Positions 1 to 6,730 of a stretch of 19,239 nucleotides of DNA are shown piece after piece; the stretch's first letter is position 1, and every line of letters begins with the position of its first letter. Origin of the DNA: an uncultured Blautia sp. GTDB lineage: Bacteria; Bacillota; Clostridia; Lachnospirales; Lachnospiraceae. The stretch is taken from the NCBI GenBank assembly GCA_900547615.1, contig URHH01000038.1, forward strand, positions 1 through 19,239, given 5' to 3'. The notes beneath the pieces are model-generated. The model did no database searches. It was not told where the DNA came from and saw nothing but the letters and a program-made list of their open reading frames with translations. A program made the translations under genes and the position numbers.

Positions 1-2
1 TC

Positions 3-95
3 AGGATAAAACAATCTGATGGAAAATACGTCAGATTCCTTTATGCCAAGACCTCTTTTATTTTGCCTGAAAAGTGGAAGATCAGTTTGTTATAG
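3..95 (+). CDS. 3' end of an unidentified reading frame, cut by the window edge
   Basis: An open frame runs from the window edge to a TAG at 93-95 and would encode about 30 residues ending in KWKISLL. It contains a QSDGKYVRFLYAK stretch, but I do not recognise the family. The segment is AT-rich, like the rest of the chromosome, and unlike the GC-rich integrase segment that starts right after its stop. It may be the tail of a host gene or of an element gene that was cut when the integrase relic was joined to it. It could equally be a chance open frame; only the sequence to the left can decide. Confidence 0.2.
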   Translation, partial: RIKQSDGKYVRFLYAKTSFILPEKWKISLL

Positions 96-420
96 TGTGC
101 CCGATAACACCACCTACAAACTGAAACTCAACCACGGCGATCTGAAAGCCACCCAGGGCGATACGGGCCATGCCGAGATCGACATGATCACCAGTATCTA
201 TGCTCACATTCTAGACGAGGATAGAAAGGTCAATGCTCAGAAATTCGAGACTGCCTTCTATGCCAAGCCTGATCTTCGCAATGTCCGTCCGCCGGAGGAA
301 CCGGCAAAATCGGAGCCTGCGACCCTAGACCTTGAAAGCCTTGTGGAGCAGCTTCAGAAGTCGCCGGAGCTGGCAAGTGCGCTCGCAGCCCTGATAGCGG
401 CGCAAGCCCCGGCAAAGTGA
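19..420 (+). pseudogene. C-terminal remnant of a tyrosine recombinase/integrase
   Basis: The reading frame from ATG 19 encodes 133 residues. From about residue 31 it matches the end of a phage/ICE-type tyrosine integrase: TYKLKLNHGDLKATQGDTGH, then SIYAHILDEDRKVNAQKFE. H51 fits the last catalytic histidine of the family and Y61 fits the nucleophilic tyrosine. The N-terminal DNA-binding domains and the catalytic R...H-x-x-R part are missing. The first 30 residues do not look like integrase, and a TAA at 7-9 closes this frame upstream. The homologous part (from about base 105) is clearly more GC-rich than its surroundings, a sign of transfer. The tail after residue 85 is Pro/Ala/Glu-rich. The relic points toward a tRNA-Arg gene, a common integration target. 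It cannot be a working recombinase as it stands. The integrase assignment is strong; whether the rest was lost or lies elsewhere is not visible here. Confidence 0.75.
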
Positions 421-432
421 TCCGAAAAATCG

Positions 433-496
433 AATTAGCAAAACGCAGAATTTTGTTAGCAAATTTCTGAAAAGCGTTCGAGTCCAATTAGCAAAT
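433..496 (+). repeat. Three phased TTAGCAAA direct repeats (possible integrase arm sites)
   Basis: TTAGCAAA occurs at 435-442, 456-463 and 488-495, each followed by A or T; the first and third are preceded by AA. The spacings are 21 and 32 bases, close to two and three helical turns, so all three copies face the same side of the DNA. They lie between the integrase relic and the tRNA-Arg gene, where an element's arm-type integrase or excisionase binding sites would be expected. That role is inferred. Confidence 0.45.
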
Positions 497-520
497 ATAC
501 ATCATGCGGCGTATAAAAAT

Positions 521-551
521 CTCTCGGTAACAGAAGCGAAATTACCGGGAG
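521..551. repeat. Hairpin-forming inverted repeat
   Basis: CTCTCGGTAA (521-530) pairs with TTACCGGGAG (542-551), ten pairs including one G-T, around an 11-base loop. No T-tract follows on either strand. It lies between the phased repeats and the tRNA terminator. Function unknown. Confidence 0.4.
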
Positions 552-561
552 AAGGAGGAAC

Positions 562-598
562 AAAAAAACGCTGCAAACCCCGAAAAAGGCTTGCAGCG
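562..598 (-). terminator. Intrinsic terminator after the tRNA-Arg unit
   Basis: On the minus strand CGCTGCAAGCC pairs with GGTTTGCAGCG (11 pairs, one G-U), and seven T residues follow (A-run at 562-568 on the plus strand). It sits 9 bases beyond the encoded CCA of tRNA-Arg(CCT) in the right direction, so it should end the tRNA transcript. Confidence 0.85.
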
Positions 599-606
599 GT
601 GCTTTC

Positions 607-683
607 TGGCGTCCCAGAGAGGATTTGAACCTCCGACCCCACGCTTAGGAGGCGTGTGCTCTATCCAGCTGAGCTACTGAGAC
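607..683 (-). tRNA. tRNA-Arg, anticodon CCT
   Basis: The minus strand folds as a complete cloverleaf. The acceptor arms GTCTCAG and CTGGGAC pair with one G-U, the D-stem is GCTC/GAGC, the anticodon stem CACGC/GCGTG closes a CTCCTAA loop (anticodon CCT, reading AGG), and the T-arm has stem GGAGG/CCTCT with loop TTCAAAT. G is the discriminator base and CCA is encoded (607-609). An intrinsic terminator follows at once. The gene lies beside an integrase relic and is a plausible integration target, or could have been brought in by the element. Confidence 0.95.
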
Positions 684-704
684 ATTTATAAGGTTTATGC
701 AATT

Positions 705-775
705 TTCAAGGCTCGAAGGAATCGAACAATCTGCCGCTTAGGAGGCGCTTGTTTTATCCGTTAAACTAACAGGAC
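705..775 (-). pseudogene. Degraded tRNA-Arg(CCT)-like sequence
   Basis: From base 775 on the minus strand the 5' half looks like a tRNA: a possible acceptor strand GTCCTGT, then TA, D-stem GTTT/AAAC, and an anticodon loop CTCCTAA (CCT). The anticodon stem keeps only its three inner pairs. The T-loop (TTCGATT) is present without a proper stem, nothing downstream pairs with the acceptor strand, and no CCA is encoded. It shares the 13-base anticodon-arm core CGCTTAGGAGGCG (735-747) with the intact tRNA (642-654), but the rest differs, so it is not a simple tandem copy. The 3' boundary is approximate. It may be a tRNA split by integration or by an imprecise excision. Confidence 0.55.
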
Positions 776-778
776 GAA

Positions 779-800
779 TGTCGCTCTTTCTCAAGCGACA
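779..800. other. Leader hairpin upstream of the tRNA unit
   Basis: TGTCGCT (779-785) and AGCGACA (794-800) form a seven-pair stem with an eight-base loop. It begins about where a transcript from the promoter at 806-834 would start and ends 4 bases before the tRNA-like vestige. It may be a 5' processing or stabilising structure. No T-tract follows on the minus strand. Confidence 0.35.
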
Positions 801-805
801 CTTTT

Positions 806-834
806 ATTCTACTATATTTTCAAAAGAAATACAA
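806..834 (-). promoter_or_regulatory. Candidate sigma-A promoter of the tRNA unit
   Basis: On the minus strand TTGTAT (829-834) and TAGAAT (806-811) are separated by 17 bases. An overlapping alternative is TTGTAC (835-840) with TATAGT (811-816) and 18 bases between. Both point at the tRNA-Arg sequences and lie just past the stop codon of the upstream gene. Confidence 0.5.
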
Positions 835-841
835 GTACAAT

Positions 842-1717
842 TTAAAAATGAAGCTGTCCCTGGAGCCATATGATTCCCTTAAATCTGCGCCCCGCCTGCG
901 GCTCGCCCAACAAGTCCTTTTTGTTGATGCAAACATCAAACTGTACATCATTACTATCCAGCGTAAGCTGATAAATTTCTTCTCCTGTAAGAATATTCTT
1001 AAACTCCATGAAATCAAGAATTTCTCCCATTACATTGTACTGGTCACACTCAATCCCATACGGCATAAAATAAGAATCTACAATAGAAAAAATATCTTCT
1101 CTGACAATACGTTGAGAAATCATAGAATACGTATCCATATCTTCCATCGTAAGACTTTCCATTGCATCTTCATCGCCATTTCTGGCCGCTGCAATCAGAT
1201 TGCTCCTGTTTTTTGCCAACTCACGTTCTTCCCGTACAGCCTCCTTATCCTTTTGAAGAGGAAGAAGAACTCTCCCCTCCCTTGCAAGTCCGGAAATTGT
1301 GAGTGTCTTCCGACCCTCGGACGCAGTCACTTTCCGGCTTTCCAGCATATATTCAACCGCATTCTGGAGATAAAAAATCAAAGTTACACCAATCCTCAAA
1401 TCATCACACGCCCCCGAAAAAGACTGGCATGCCGCATGGCGTTCTATCACAACATTTTCATCTGTTGTAATTCCGGTCCCTCGAAAAAATGGGAAATAAT
1501 ATTCCACGTGAAACTCATTATTTTCATCATACTGTCCGCACACTGTAATGCCGCAGTCACATCCATAATTTTTGGAGAACTCCGCAAAAACGCCGTCTTC
1601 GTAATCTTCTATAACATTTTTTTCATCATATGTCTCGATTACATCTTGTATGATTTCTTCTATTTGCGTTCTCTTCTTTAGCTCCGAAAAGCCAACTGCT
1701 CTTAAATAGCTATGCAC
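842..1717 (-). CDS. DUF3881-like protein of unknown function
   Basis: The gene encodes 291 residues and starts at GTG 1717, with AGGAGGTG about five bases upstream. The protein appears soluble: I see no signal peptide or membrane segment. It resembles the Lachnospiraceae family annotated DUF3881, whose function is not known to me; this match is from memory of the family and its place beside serS. Visible traits are an acidic N-terminal part with a YGCDCGITVCGQYDE stretch, Cys residues around positions 53-60, and an ordered C-terminal part containing a QFDVCINKKDLLGEPQAG stretch. The gene is last in the parA-parB-DUF4446-serS operon, 26 bases after the serS stop. A degenerate parS-like site (1500-1515) lies inside it. 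An open frame of 277 codons on the opposite strand is a shadow. Confidence 0.75.
   Translation of the reverse strand: MHSYLRAVGFSELKKRTQIEEIIQDVIETYDEKNVIEDYEDGVFAEFSKNYGCDCGITVCGQYDENNEFHVEYYFPFFRGTGITTDENVVIERHAACQSFSGACDDLRIGVTLIFYLQNAVEYMLESRKVTASEGRKTLTISGLAREGRVLLPLQKDKEAVREERELAKNRSNLIAAARNGDEDAMESLTMEDMDTYSMISQRIVREDIFSIVDSYFMPYGIECDQYNVMGEILDFMEFKNILTGEEIYQLTLDSNDVQFDVCINKKDLLGEPQAGRRFKGIIWLQGQLHF
1500..1515. promoter_or_regulatory. Degenerate parS-like site
   Basis: TATTCCACGTGAAACT matches the parS consensus TGTTNCACGTGAAACA except at positions 2 and 16. The central CACGTG and the right half-site are intact. It lies inside the DUF3881-like gene. ParB may bind it weakly. Confidence 0.4.
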
Positions 1718-1743
1718 AAAAACACCTCCTGAAACAGTCAGTT

Positions 1744-3036
1744 TTATGCACGTTTTTTCTCAATCTTTGTCATTCCTCCCATGTAAGGCTGTAATGCTTT
1801 CGGAATGTTCACAGAACCATCCTCATTAAGATTGTTTTCAAGAAATGCAATCAGCATTCTTGGCGGTGCTACAACTGTATTATTTAAAGTATGAGCCAGA
1901 TATTTCTTTCCGTCTTTTCCATTTACACGGATTTTCAGACGGCGTGCCTGCGCGTCTCCCAGATTGGAGCAGCTTCCCACCTCGAAATATTTCTTCTGGC
2001 GTGGAGACCATGCCTCTACATCAATAGATTTGACCTTTAAATCTGCCAGATCTCCAGAACAACATTCCAGAGTACGAACCGGAATATCCATAGAGCGGAA
2101 CAGATCAACTGTATTCTTCCAGAGTTTTTCAAACCATTCCGGGCTTTCCTCCGGGCGGCACACAACAACCATTTCCTGTTTTTCAAACTGATGAATGCGA
2201 TAAACGCCTCTCTCTTCCAGTCCATGTGCGCCTTTTTCTTTACGGAAGCACGGAGAATAACTTGTTAGAGTTTTCGGAAGCTCTTCTTCCGGAATGATCT
2301 GATCAATAAATTTTCCAATCATAGAATGCTCGCTTGTACCGATAAGATACAAATCTTCGCCTTCTATCTTGTACATCATCGCTTCCATTTCCGCAAAGCT
2401 CATAACGCCTGTCACTACGCTGCTTCGAATCATAAACGGAGGTACGCAGTAAGTAAATCCTCTGTTTATCATGAAATCACGGGCATAAGAAATTACTGCG
2501 GAATGGAGTCTTGCAATATCCCCCATAAGGTAATAGAATCCATTTCCAGCTACTCTTCTTGCACTGTCTAAATCAATTCCATCAAAGCTTTCCATAATGT
2601 CTGTATGGTACGGAACTTCAAAATCCGGAACAACCGGTTCGCCAAATCTCTCAACTTCTACATTTTCACTGTCGTCTTTACCAATCGGAACAGACGGATC
2701 GATAATATTCGGAATGACCATCATGTTTTTCAGAAGTTCTTCTTCTACTTCTTTTTCTCTCGTGGAAAGTTCCTCAATTCTTGCGCCGGAAGCAGCAACC
2801 TGTTTTTTTACTTCCTCCGCTTCTTCCTTCTTTCCCTGTCCCATCAAAGCTCCGATCTGCTTTGAAATTTTATTTCTTTCTGCACGTAAGGCTTCTACTT
2901 CCTGTTTGATTTCTCTGTTTTCTTTATCAAGTTCCAGCACTTTATCTACCAGCTCCAGCTTACTATCCTGGAATTTATTACGGATATTCTGTTTTACAAT
3001 CTCCGGATTTTCTCTCACAAATTTAATATCTAACAT
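1744..3036 (-). CDS. serS: Seryl-tRNA synthetase, divergent archaeal/eukaryotic-like form
   Basis: The protein has 430 residues, the usual length, and charges tRNA-Ser (and tRNA-Sec if present) with serine in the cytoplasm. The N-terminal 100 residues form the tRNA-binding coiled coil (ELDKENREIKQEVEALRAER). The class II core follows, with motif 2 in SPCFRKEKGAHGLEERGVYR and motif 3 in LNNTVVAPPRMLIAFLEN. As I recall the family, GTSEHSM and FRKEKGAHG are closer to archaeal/eukaryotic SerRS than to the usual bacterial TAEVP and FRSEAG, and motif 3 has PPR where VGR or TTR is normal. The motif 2 and motif 3 arginines are kept, so it should be active. AGGAGG lies five bases before ATG 3036. It follows the DUF4446 gene by 16 bases, leaving no room for a T-box leader, so it is probably expressed with parAB. 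Confidence 0.93.
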   Translation of the reverse strand: MLDIKFVRENPEIVKQNIRNKFQDSKLELVDKVLELDKENREIKQEVEALRAERNKISKQIGALMGQGKKEEAEEVKKQVAASGARIEELSTREKEVEEELLKNMMVIPNIIDPSVPIGKDDSENVEVERFGEPVVPDFEVPYHTDIMESFDGIDLDSARRVAGNGFYYLMGDIARLHSAVISYARDFMINRGFTYCVPPFMIRSSVVTGVMSFAEMEAMMYKIEGEDLYLIGTSEHSMIGKFIDQIIPEEELPKTLTSYSPCFRKEKGAHGLEERGVYRIHQFEKQEMVVVCRPEESPEWFEKLWKNTVDLFRSMDIPVRTLECCSGDLADLKVKSIDVEAWSPRQKKYFEVGSCSNLGDAQARRLKIRVNGKDGKKYLAHTLNNTVVAPPRMLIAFLENNLNEDGSVNIPKALQPYMGGMTKIEKKRA

Positions 3037-3052
3037 ATTGTCCTCCTGTTAT

Positions 3053-3577
3053 TTATTCTTTTTCTCCTATTTCTCCAATTCCAAAATTCACAGCCTTTCG
3101 AAGAGCTTCTACCTCTTCCTGGCTTAACATTACATAAGATTCTCCCTTTACAATTTCTTTCAAATACAGAAAACAATTATCTCGACTGTGCACTGCATTT
3201 AAAATCAGACCGGAATTATCCTTATTGAGCATCGCAAGGGCAAAGCTTAACTTTCCTCCTACATCTTCAAAAGCATCATACTTTTCGACACCATATTTAC
3301 TGAAAATATATCCAAAAGCCTTTTTAAGATGATTAATATCTCTTTCATGATCCTCTTTTGCCTCGTAAAGTCTGTCTATCTGAGCAAATTTTCTCATGAA
3401 CATTTTCTCCAGTGACTGTCCGTCTGTCCCTTTCATGAAAATCCTGTATTTTCTTTCCAGTCGACTCAGACGCATATTACTGCTGATTACATTTATAATA
3501 AGGACAATGGACAGAACCAGCAATATAATAATGATAATTCCCGGGTCTATTCCCAAACTGTCAAAAATACCGCTCAT
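3053..3577 (-). CDS. DUF4446 family membrane-anchored protein
   Basis: The protein has 174 residues. One hydrophobic N-terminal helix (about residues 13-34, GIIIIILLVLSIVLIINVI) should anchor it in the membrane. A charged, probably helical segment follows (35-90), then a compact domain with GGKLSFALAMLNKDNSGLIL and a Ser/Tyr-containing end. This layout and its position after parB match the DUF4446 family of Firmicutes, whose function is unknown to me. AAGGAG precedes ATG 3577. It sits 12 bases after parB and 16 bases before serS in the same operon, so a link with segregation or the cell envelope is possible but is only inferred from context. Confidence 0.8.
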   Translation of the reverse strand: MSGIFDSLGIDPGIIIIILLVLSIVLIINVISSNMRLSRLERKYRIFMKGTDGQSLEKMFMRKFAQIDRLYEAKEDHERDINHLKKAFGYIFSKYGVEKYDAFEDVGGKLSFALAMLNKDNSGLILNAVHSRDNCFLYLKEIVKGESYVMLSQEEVEALRKAVNFGIGEIGEKE

Positions 3578-3589
3578 TCAATATTCTCC

Positions 3590-4513
3590 TTATCTGATTG
3601 ATTCAAATAGCTCTATAATTCTTTCCAGCTCATCTCTTGAATAATATTCGATTTCAATTTTTCCCTTATTATTTTTCCTTCTATTGATAACGACCTTTGT
3701 TCCCATAATCGCCTTCATCTTTTCCTCAAGGCTTTCATAAACAGCATCTTCTGTGGTGTTTTTCTCCGCGTTTTTCTCCCTGGGCGGCTCCATAAGTGTT
3801 TTTACAAGCTTTTCCGTTTCTCTTACACTCATTTTTTCATCGAACACCCTTGCGGCAACAGACGCCTGTTTTTCCTTATCCGGCAAAGCCAGAATTGCCC
3901 GTGCATGACCCGCAGAAATCATCTCATCTATCAACATCTGCTGAACTTTTTCATCAAGCTTTAAAAGACGCATAGAATTAGTTACGGCTGTTCTGCTTTT
4001 TGCAACCCGTTCCGCTATCTCGTCCTGTTTCAGATGAAACTCGTCAAGAAGCCTTTTATATGCCATAGCTTCTTCAATAGGATTTAAGTCTTCTCTCTGA
4101 ATATTTTCAATCAGAGAAATTTCCACAACTTCCTGCTCTGTAAATTCTTTTACGATTACAGGAATCTCTTTCAATCCCGCAATTTTCGCCGCACGCCATC
4201 TGCGCTCTCCTGCTATTATTTCATAATATCCTTTTTTATCCGATACAAGCAGTGGCTGCAAAACTCCATACTGTTTGATAGATTCTGCCAGTTCCAAAAG
4301 AGCATCTTCATCAAAATGTTTTCTTGGCTGCGAACGATTTGGCTCTACACTGGAAATTCTCACTTTTTTTTCTGCAACAACAGGTGCTGTCTTTTTCTCA
4401 GCTTTTATTTCTGTCTGTGGTCTTTTTACCGTTTCTTTTTCTGCTGATGTTTTTGCAGGTATTAAAGCGTCTAAGCCTCTTCCCAGTCCCCCTGTTTTTC
4501 TCACTGCCATCAT
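3590..4513 (-). CDS. parB: Chromosome-partitioning protein ParB (Spo0J)
   Basis: The protein has 307 residues. ParB binds parS sites near the origin, and the family uses CTP to clamp and slide along DNA, forming the partition complex acted on by ParA. The N-terminus carries GLGRGLDALI, the ParA-stimulating peptide type. The ParB/Srx domain follows with QPRKHFDEDALLELAESI and the CTP-binding GERRWRA and ENIQRE motifs. The helix-turn-helix is at QDEIAERVAKSRTAVTNSMR, and a dimerisation domain lies at the C-terminus after a charged linker. Its ATG overlaps the parA stop (ATGA), so translation is coupled. The second codon is also ATG and has better spacing from GGGAGGG, so the true start may be at 4510. 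Matching parS sites are present in this window. Confidence 0.96.
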   Translation of the reverse strand: MMAVRKTGGLGRGLDALIPAKTSAEKETVKRPQTEIKAEKKTAPVVAEKKVRISSVEPNRSQPRKHFDEDALLELAESIKQYGVLQPLLVSDKKGYYEIIAGERRWRAAKIAGLKEIPVIVKEFTEQEVVEISLIENIQREDLNPIEEAMAYKRLLDEFHLKQDEIAERVAKSRTAVTNSMRLLKLDEKVQQMLIDEMISAGHARAILALPDKEKQASVAARVFDEKMSVRETEKLVKTLMEPPREKNAEKNTTEDAVYESLEEKMKAIMGTKVVINRRKNNKGKIEIEYYSRDELERIIELFESIR

Positions 4514-5277
4514 TCACCCTCCCTGTTTATTACTTCGTCAGCCAGAAGGCGATAACTTTCCGCTCCTGCCGATTTTGAATCATACAAATTAATAGGCATA
4601 CCGTAACTTGGCGCTTCTGCTAATCGTACATTTCGCGGAATAATTGTCTTATAGATATTTTGCTGCAAGTTGTCTTTCACATTTTCCACTACCTGGAGAG
4701 AAAGATTTGTTCTTGCATCATACATAGTAAATACTACACCCTCTATTTTTAACCTCTTATTCAGGCGGTTCTTCACAAGTTCAATCGTATGAATCAACTG
4801 TGACAGCCCTTCCAGAGCATAGTATTCACATTGAATCGGTACTAAAACAGACGTCGCTGCTGTCAGTGCATTGATTGTAAGCATACTTAATGACGGAGGA
4901 CAATCCATAATAATATAATCATATTTTCTTCTTATTTTATCTGTTATGCCCTTCAATATGTATTCCTTATTCTCAATTCCAATCAGCTCGATTTCTGAGC
5001 CGGAAAGGTTCATATTAGATGGTATTAAATCCACATTTTCTACTACATCTTTTATAATCACTTCTTTTGCAGTTGCTTCACCCAAAAGAAGCTCATACAA
5101 GGTTTTTTCTACTGCATTTTTATCAACACCTAATCCGCTTGTGGTATTTCCCTGTGGATCAATATCAATCGCCAATACTTTTTTCCCTTTTTCCGCAAGA
5201 CATGCAGAGAGATTAATAGCTGTGGTGGATTTTCCTACTCCGCCTTTCTGATTTGCTACTGCAATAATTCTGCCCAA
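4510..5277 (-). CDS. parA: Chromosome-partitioning ATPase ParA (Soj)
   Basis: A Walker-type ATPase of 255 residues that works with ParB in origin segregation and, in Bacillus relatives, in DnaA control. The deviant Walker A motif KGGVGKST is near residues 10-17, followed by DIDPQGN and then Walker B DYIIMDCPPSLSML. I place the start at TTG 5277 (giving MGRIIAVANQKGG). GGGAGG lies six bases upstream of it, whereas the frame's earlier GTG at 5283 directly abuts that ribosome binding site. The TTG start also matches the family's N-terminus. A promoter and a perfect parS sit just upstream. The gene overlaps parB by four bases and heads the operon that includes serS. Confidence 0.95.
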   Translation of the reverse strand: MGRIIAVANQKGGVGKSTTAINLSACLAEKGKKVLAIDIDPQGNTTSGLGVDKNAVEKTLYELLLGEATAKEVIIKDVVENVDLIPSNMNLSGSEIELIGIENKEYILKGITDKIRRKYDYIIMDCPPSLSMLTINALTAATSVLVPIQCEYYALEGLSQLIHTIELVKNRLNKRLKIEGVVFTMYDARTNLSLQVVENVKDNLQQNIYKTIIPRNVRLAEAPSYGMPINLYDSKSAGAESYRLLADEVINREGE

Positions 5278-5313
5278 CTTCACCCTCCCTTTCTGTATAA
5301 GTTTGCTGATTTC

Positions 5314-5342
5314 ATTATAGCACTTTTATTTTTATCTTTCTA
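5314..5342 (-). promoter_or_regulatory. Candidate promoter of the parAB operon
   Basis: On the minus strand an extended -10, TGCTATAAT (TATAAT at 5314-5319), lies about 37 bases before the parA start. The hexamer 17 bases upstream (5337-5342, TAGAAA) is a poor -35. The perfect parS begins five bases beyond that -35, so ParB bound there could affect transcription. Confidence 0.6.
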
Positions 5343-5347
5343 CATAA

Positions 5348-5363
5348 TGTTTCACGTGAAACA
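5348..5363. promoter_or_regulatory. parS, perfect match
   Basis: TGTTTCACGTGAAACA is a perfect 16-base palindrome identical to the Bacillus-type parS consensus. It lies in the parA upstream region, where ParB would load for origin segregation and could autoregulate parAB. Confidence 0.95.
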
Positions 5364-5625
5364 TAAAAAAAAGAATTTGTTTTATTCCTTTTATTGTATA
5401 GTATACCCAATCCTTCTGTTTTTAATCTTTTGTACCTGAAATCTGCTTTTTTATAAATATCTGTTTCTTATTATTACCAATAAAACCGTATACAACGAAT
5501 CGCAAAATATTCTCCATAAGCAGAACCGCCTCTCATTGCACAAACCTTTTTATGCCCCTCTTTGTAAAACGACATAAGAACAGCACTCCCTGTACTTTCC
5601 TGTCGTCTGACAAATCGAAAAAACA
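5364..5625. other. AT-rich intergenic stretch, no gene seen
   Basis: Together with the parA promoter, the parS and the promoter at 5626-5654, this forms the 400-base gap between divergent genes. I see a short palindrome GTATAGTATAC (5396-5406), which could be an operator, and the left copy of a 17-base near-repeat (5490-5506). An 81-codon minus-strand open frame (5474-5719) crosses this stretch; it has no recognisable domain and runs into the ribosome binding site and start of the hydrolase gene, so I do not call it. Confidence 0.5.
5490..5506 (+). repeat. 17-base near-repeat, left copy
   Basis: ATACAACGAATCGCAAA matches 6731-6747 at 16 of 17 positions, in the same orientation. The two copies flank the hydrolase gene. 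One match this long is about what chance gives in a window of this size, so the meaning is uncertain. Confidence 0.3.
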
Positions 5626-5654
5626 TTGTAAAATCAATGGTTTTGACGTATAAT
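5626..5654 (+). promoter_or_regulatory. Sigma-A promoter of the alpha/beta-hydrolase gene
   Basis: TTGTAA (5626-5631) and TATAAT (5649-5654) are separated by 17 bases. The ATG lies 47 bases downstream, with AAGGAGG at 5689-5695. Confidence 0.7.
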
Positions 5655-5701
5655 AAATACAATAAATACCCGTTTATACCAGCAAAACAAGGAGGCTTAT
5701 T

Positions 5702-6652
5702 ATGAAAAAAAAGAACCATAAACTTCTGACCTTAGCTGTGCTTGCCGGAAGCGCTACAACAATTATTCATGTTGCAAACAAATTTATCGCTGCAACTTCA
5801 CAGTTAAAAGAGATGTTAGATATATCCTGCAGAAACTTTTATGAATGGCGTTTAGGAAATATTTACTACACAAAAAAAGGAGAAGGGACCCCCATTCTTC
5901 TAATACACGACTTACTCCCTGGAGCTTCCGGATATGAATGGAATCGTATCGAAAAGGAACTTTCAACAGAGCATACAGTTTATACCATAGATTTACTCGG
6001 CTGCGGACGTTCTGCAAAACCGGGAATCACTTATACAAACTTTTTATATGTACAGCTAATCTGTGACTTTGTTAAAGATGTGATCAAAGAAAAAACAGAT
6101 ATTATAGCAAGCGGAATGTCCTCTTCTTTTGCGGTTATGTCCTGTTTAAACGAAAAAGAATATCTGGGCAAACTTATGCTTGTAAATCCTCCGAGCCTTA
6201 ATTCACTCCAGAAAATGCCCGGTTATAAAGAAAAGTTACTGAAAACCGCTTTGGAAATTCCTGTATTCGGCACACTGGTATATCATATGATTGTTTCACG
6301 TGAAAACACAAGCAATCTTTTTATAGAAAATATGTATCACAATCCATTTCATGTATCAGATGAAATTATTGATACTTATTACGAGGCAGCGCATAAGGGC
6401 GGCTGTTATGCGAAGTTTTTATTAGGCAGCCTTATTGGAAAATATGTCAATATCAGCATCAACCATGCACTTTCCTCCATTGACAACTGCATTTATATTG
6501 TATCTGGCGAGGACAGCAACAGCCAGCTTATTTCAAATGAATATACTCGTTTAAATCCGGCTATCGAGTCTGTCCAGATTTCAAAAACAAAACACCTGCC
6601 GCATATGGAAGACCCGGAACACTTTCTTGAACAAGTTGGCATTTTCTTTTAG
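5702..6652 (+). CDS. Membrane-anchored alpha/beta-hydrolase
   Basis: The protein has 316 residues with an uncleaved-looking N-terminal hydrophobic helix (about 8-24) after KKKNHK, and is probably anchored at the membrane. The hydrolase fold is shown by PILLIHDLLPGASGYEW (oxyanion region, about 64-80), DLLGCGRSAKP (97-107), the nucleophile elbow ASGMSSSFAV with S140, a late acidic GEDSNS, and the catalytic-His region KHLPHMEDPEHF (H298 or H301). The elbow reads GxSxS rather than the usual GxSxG. The substrate is unknown; esterase, lipase or peptidase activity cannot be separated by eye. It is the only intact gene on the plus strand. It has its own promoter and AAGGAGG six bases before the ATG, and it carries a near-parS sequence inside. 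Its end converges on the ABC operon. Confidence 0.8.
   Translation: MKKKNHKLLTLAVLAGSATTIIHVANKFIAATSQLKEMLDISCRNFYEWRLGNIYYTKKGEGTPILLIHDLLPGASGYEWNRIEKELSTEHTVYTIDLLGCGRSAKPGITYTNFLYVQLICDFVKDVIKEKTDIIASGMSSSFAVMSCLNEKEYLGKLMLVNPPSLNSLQKMPGYKEKLLKTALEIPVFGTLVYHMIVSRENTSNLFIENMYHNPFHVSDEIIDTYYEAAHKGGCYAKFLLGSLIGKYVNISINHALSSIDNCIYIVSGEDSNSQLISNEYTRLNPAIESVQISKTKHLPHMEDPEHFLEQVGIFF
6292..6307. promoter_or_regulatory. Near-parS site inside the hydrolase gene
   Basis: TGTTTCACGTGAAAAC matches parS at 14 of 16 positions. One extra A in the right arm shifts the final CA by one. The left half-site and CACGTGAAA core are intact. It encodes VSREN in the hydrolase. It may be a decayed or weak ParB site. 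Confidence 0.5.
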
Positions 6653-6730
6653 CCATAAAATGCAGCTGTCAAAATACCTCTCATAACCTATTACTGCAGC
6701 TTTCAGACACAATTCAATATACCACACTCC

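Noticed and set aside
848..1681. 277-codon plus-strand open frame opposite the DUF3881-like gene
   Set aside because: It mirrors the minus-strand gene with a Cys/Ile/Phe-rich, low-quality translation and no recognisable domain. The minus-strand gene has a good ribosome binding site and operon context.
2597..3127. 176-codon plus-strand open frame opposite serS
   Set aside because: Ser/Phe-rich antisense of the coiled-coil region of serS; no ribosome binding site or family match.
5278..5283. GTG start of parA at 5283
   Set aside because: It abuts the ribosome binding site with no spacing. TTG 5277 gives correct spacing and the usual MGRIIA start.
5474..5719. 81-codon minus-strand open frame between parA and the hydrolase gene
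   Set aside because: It crosses the hydrolase promoter, ribosome binding site and start codon, has no convincing ribosome binding site of its own, and I recognise no family. The FAIRCIR end is noted only because of the near-repeat at 6731.
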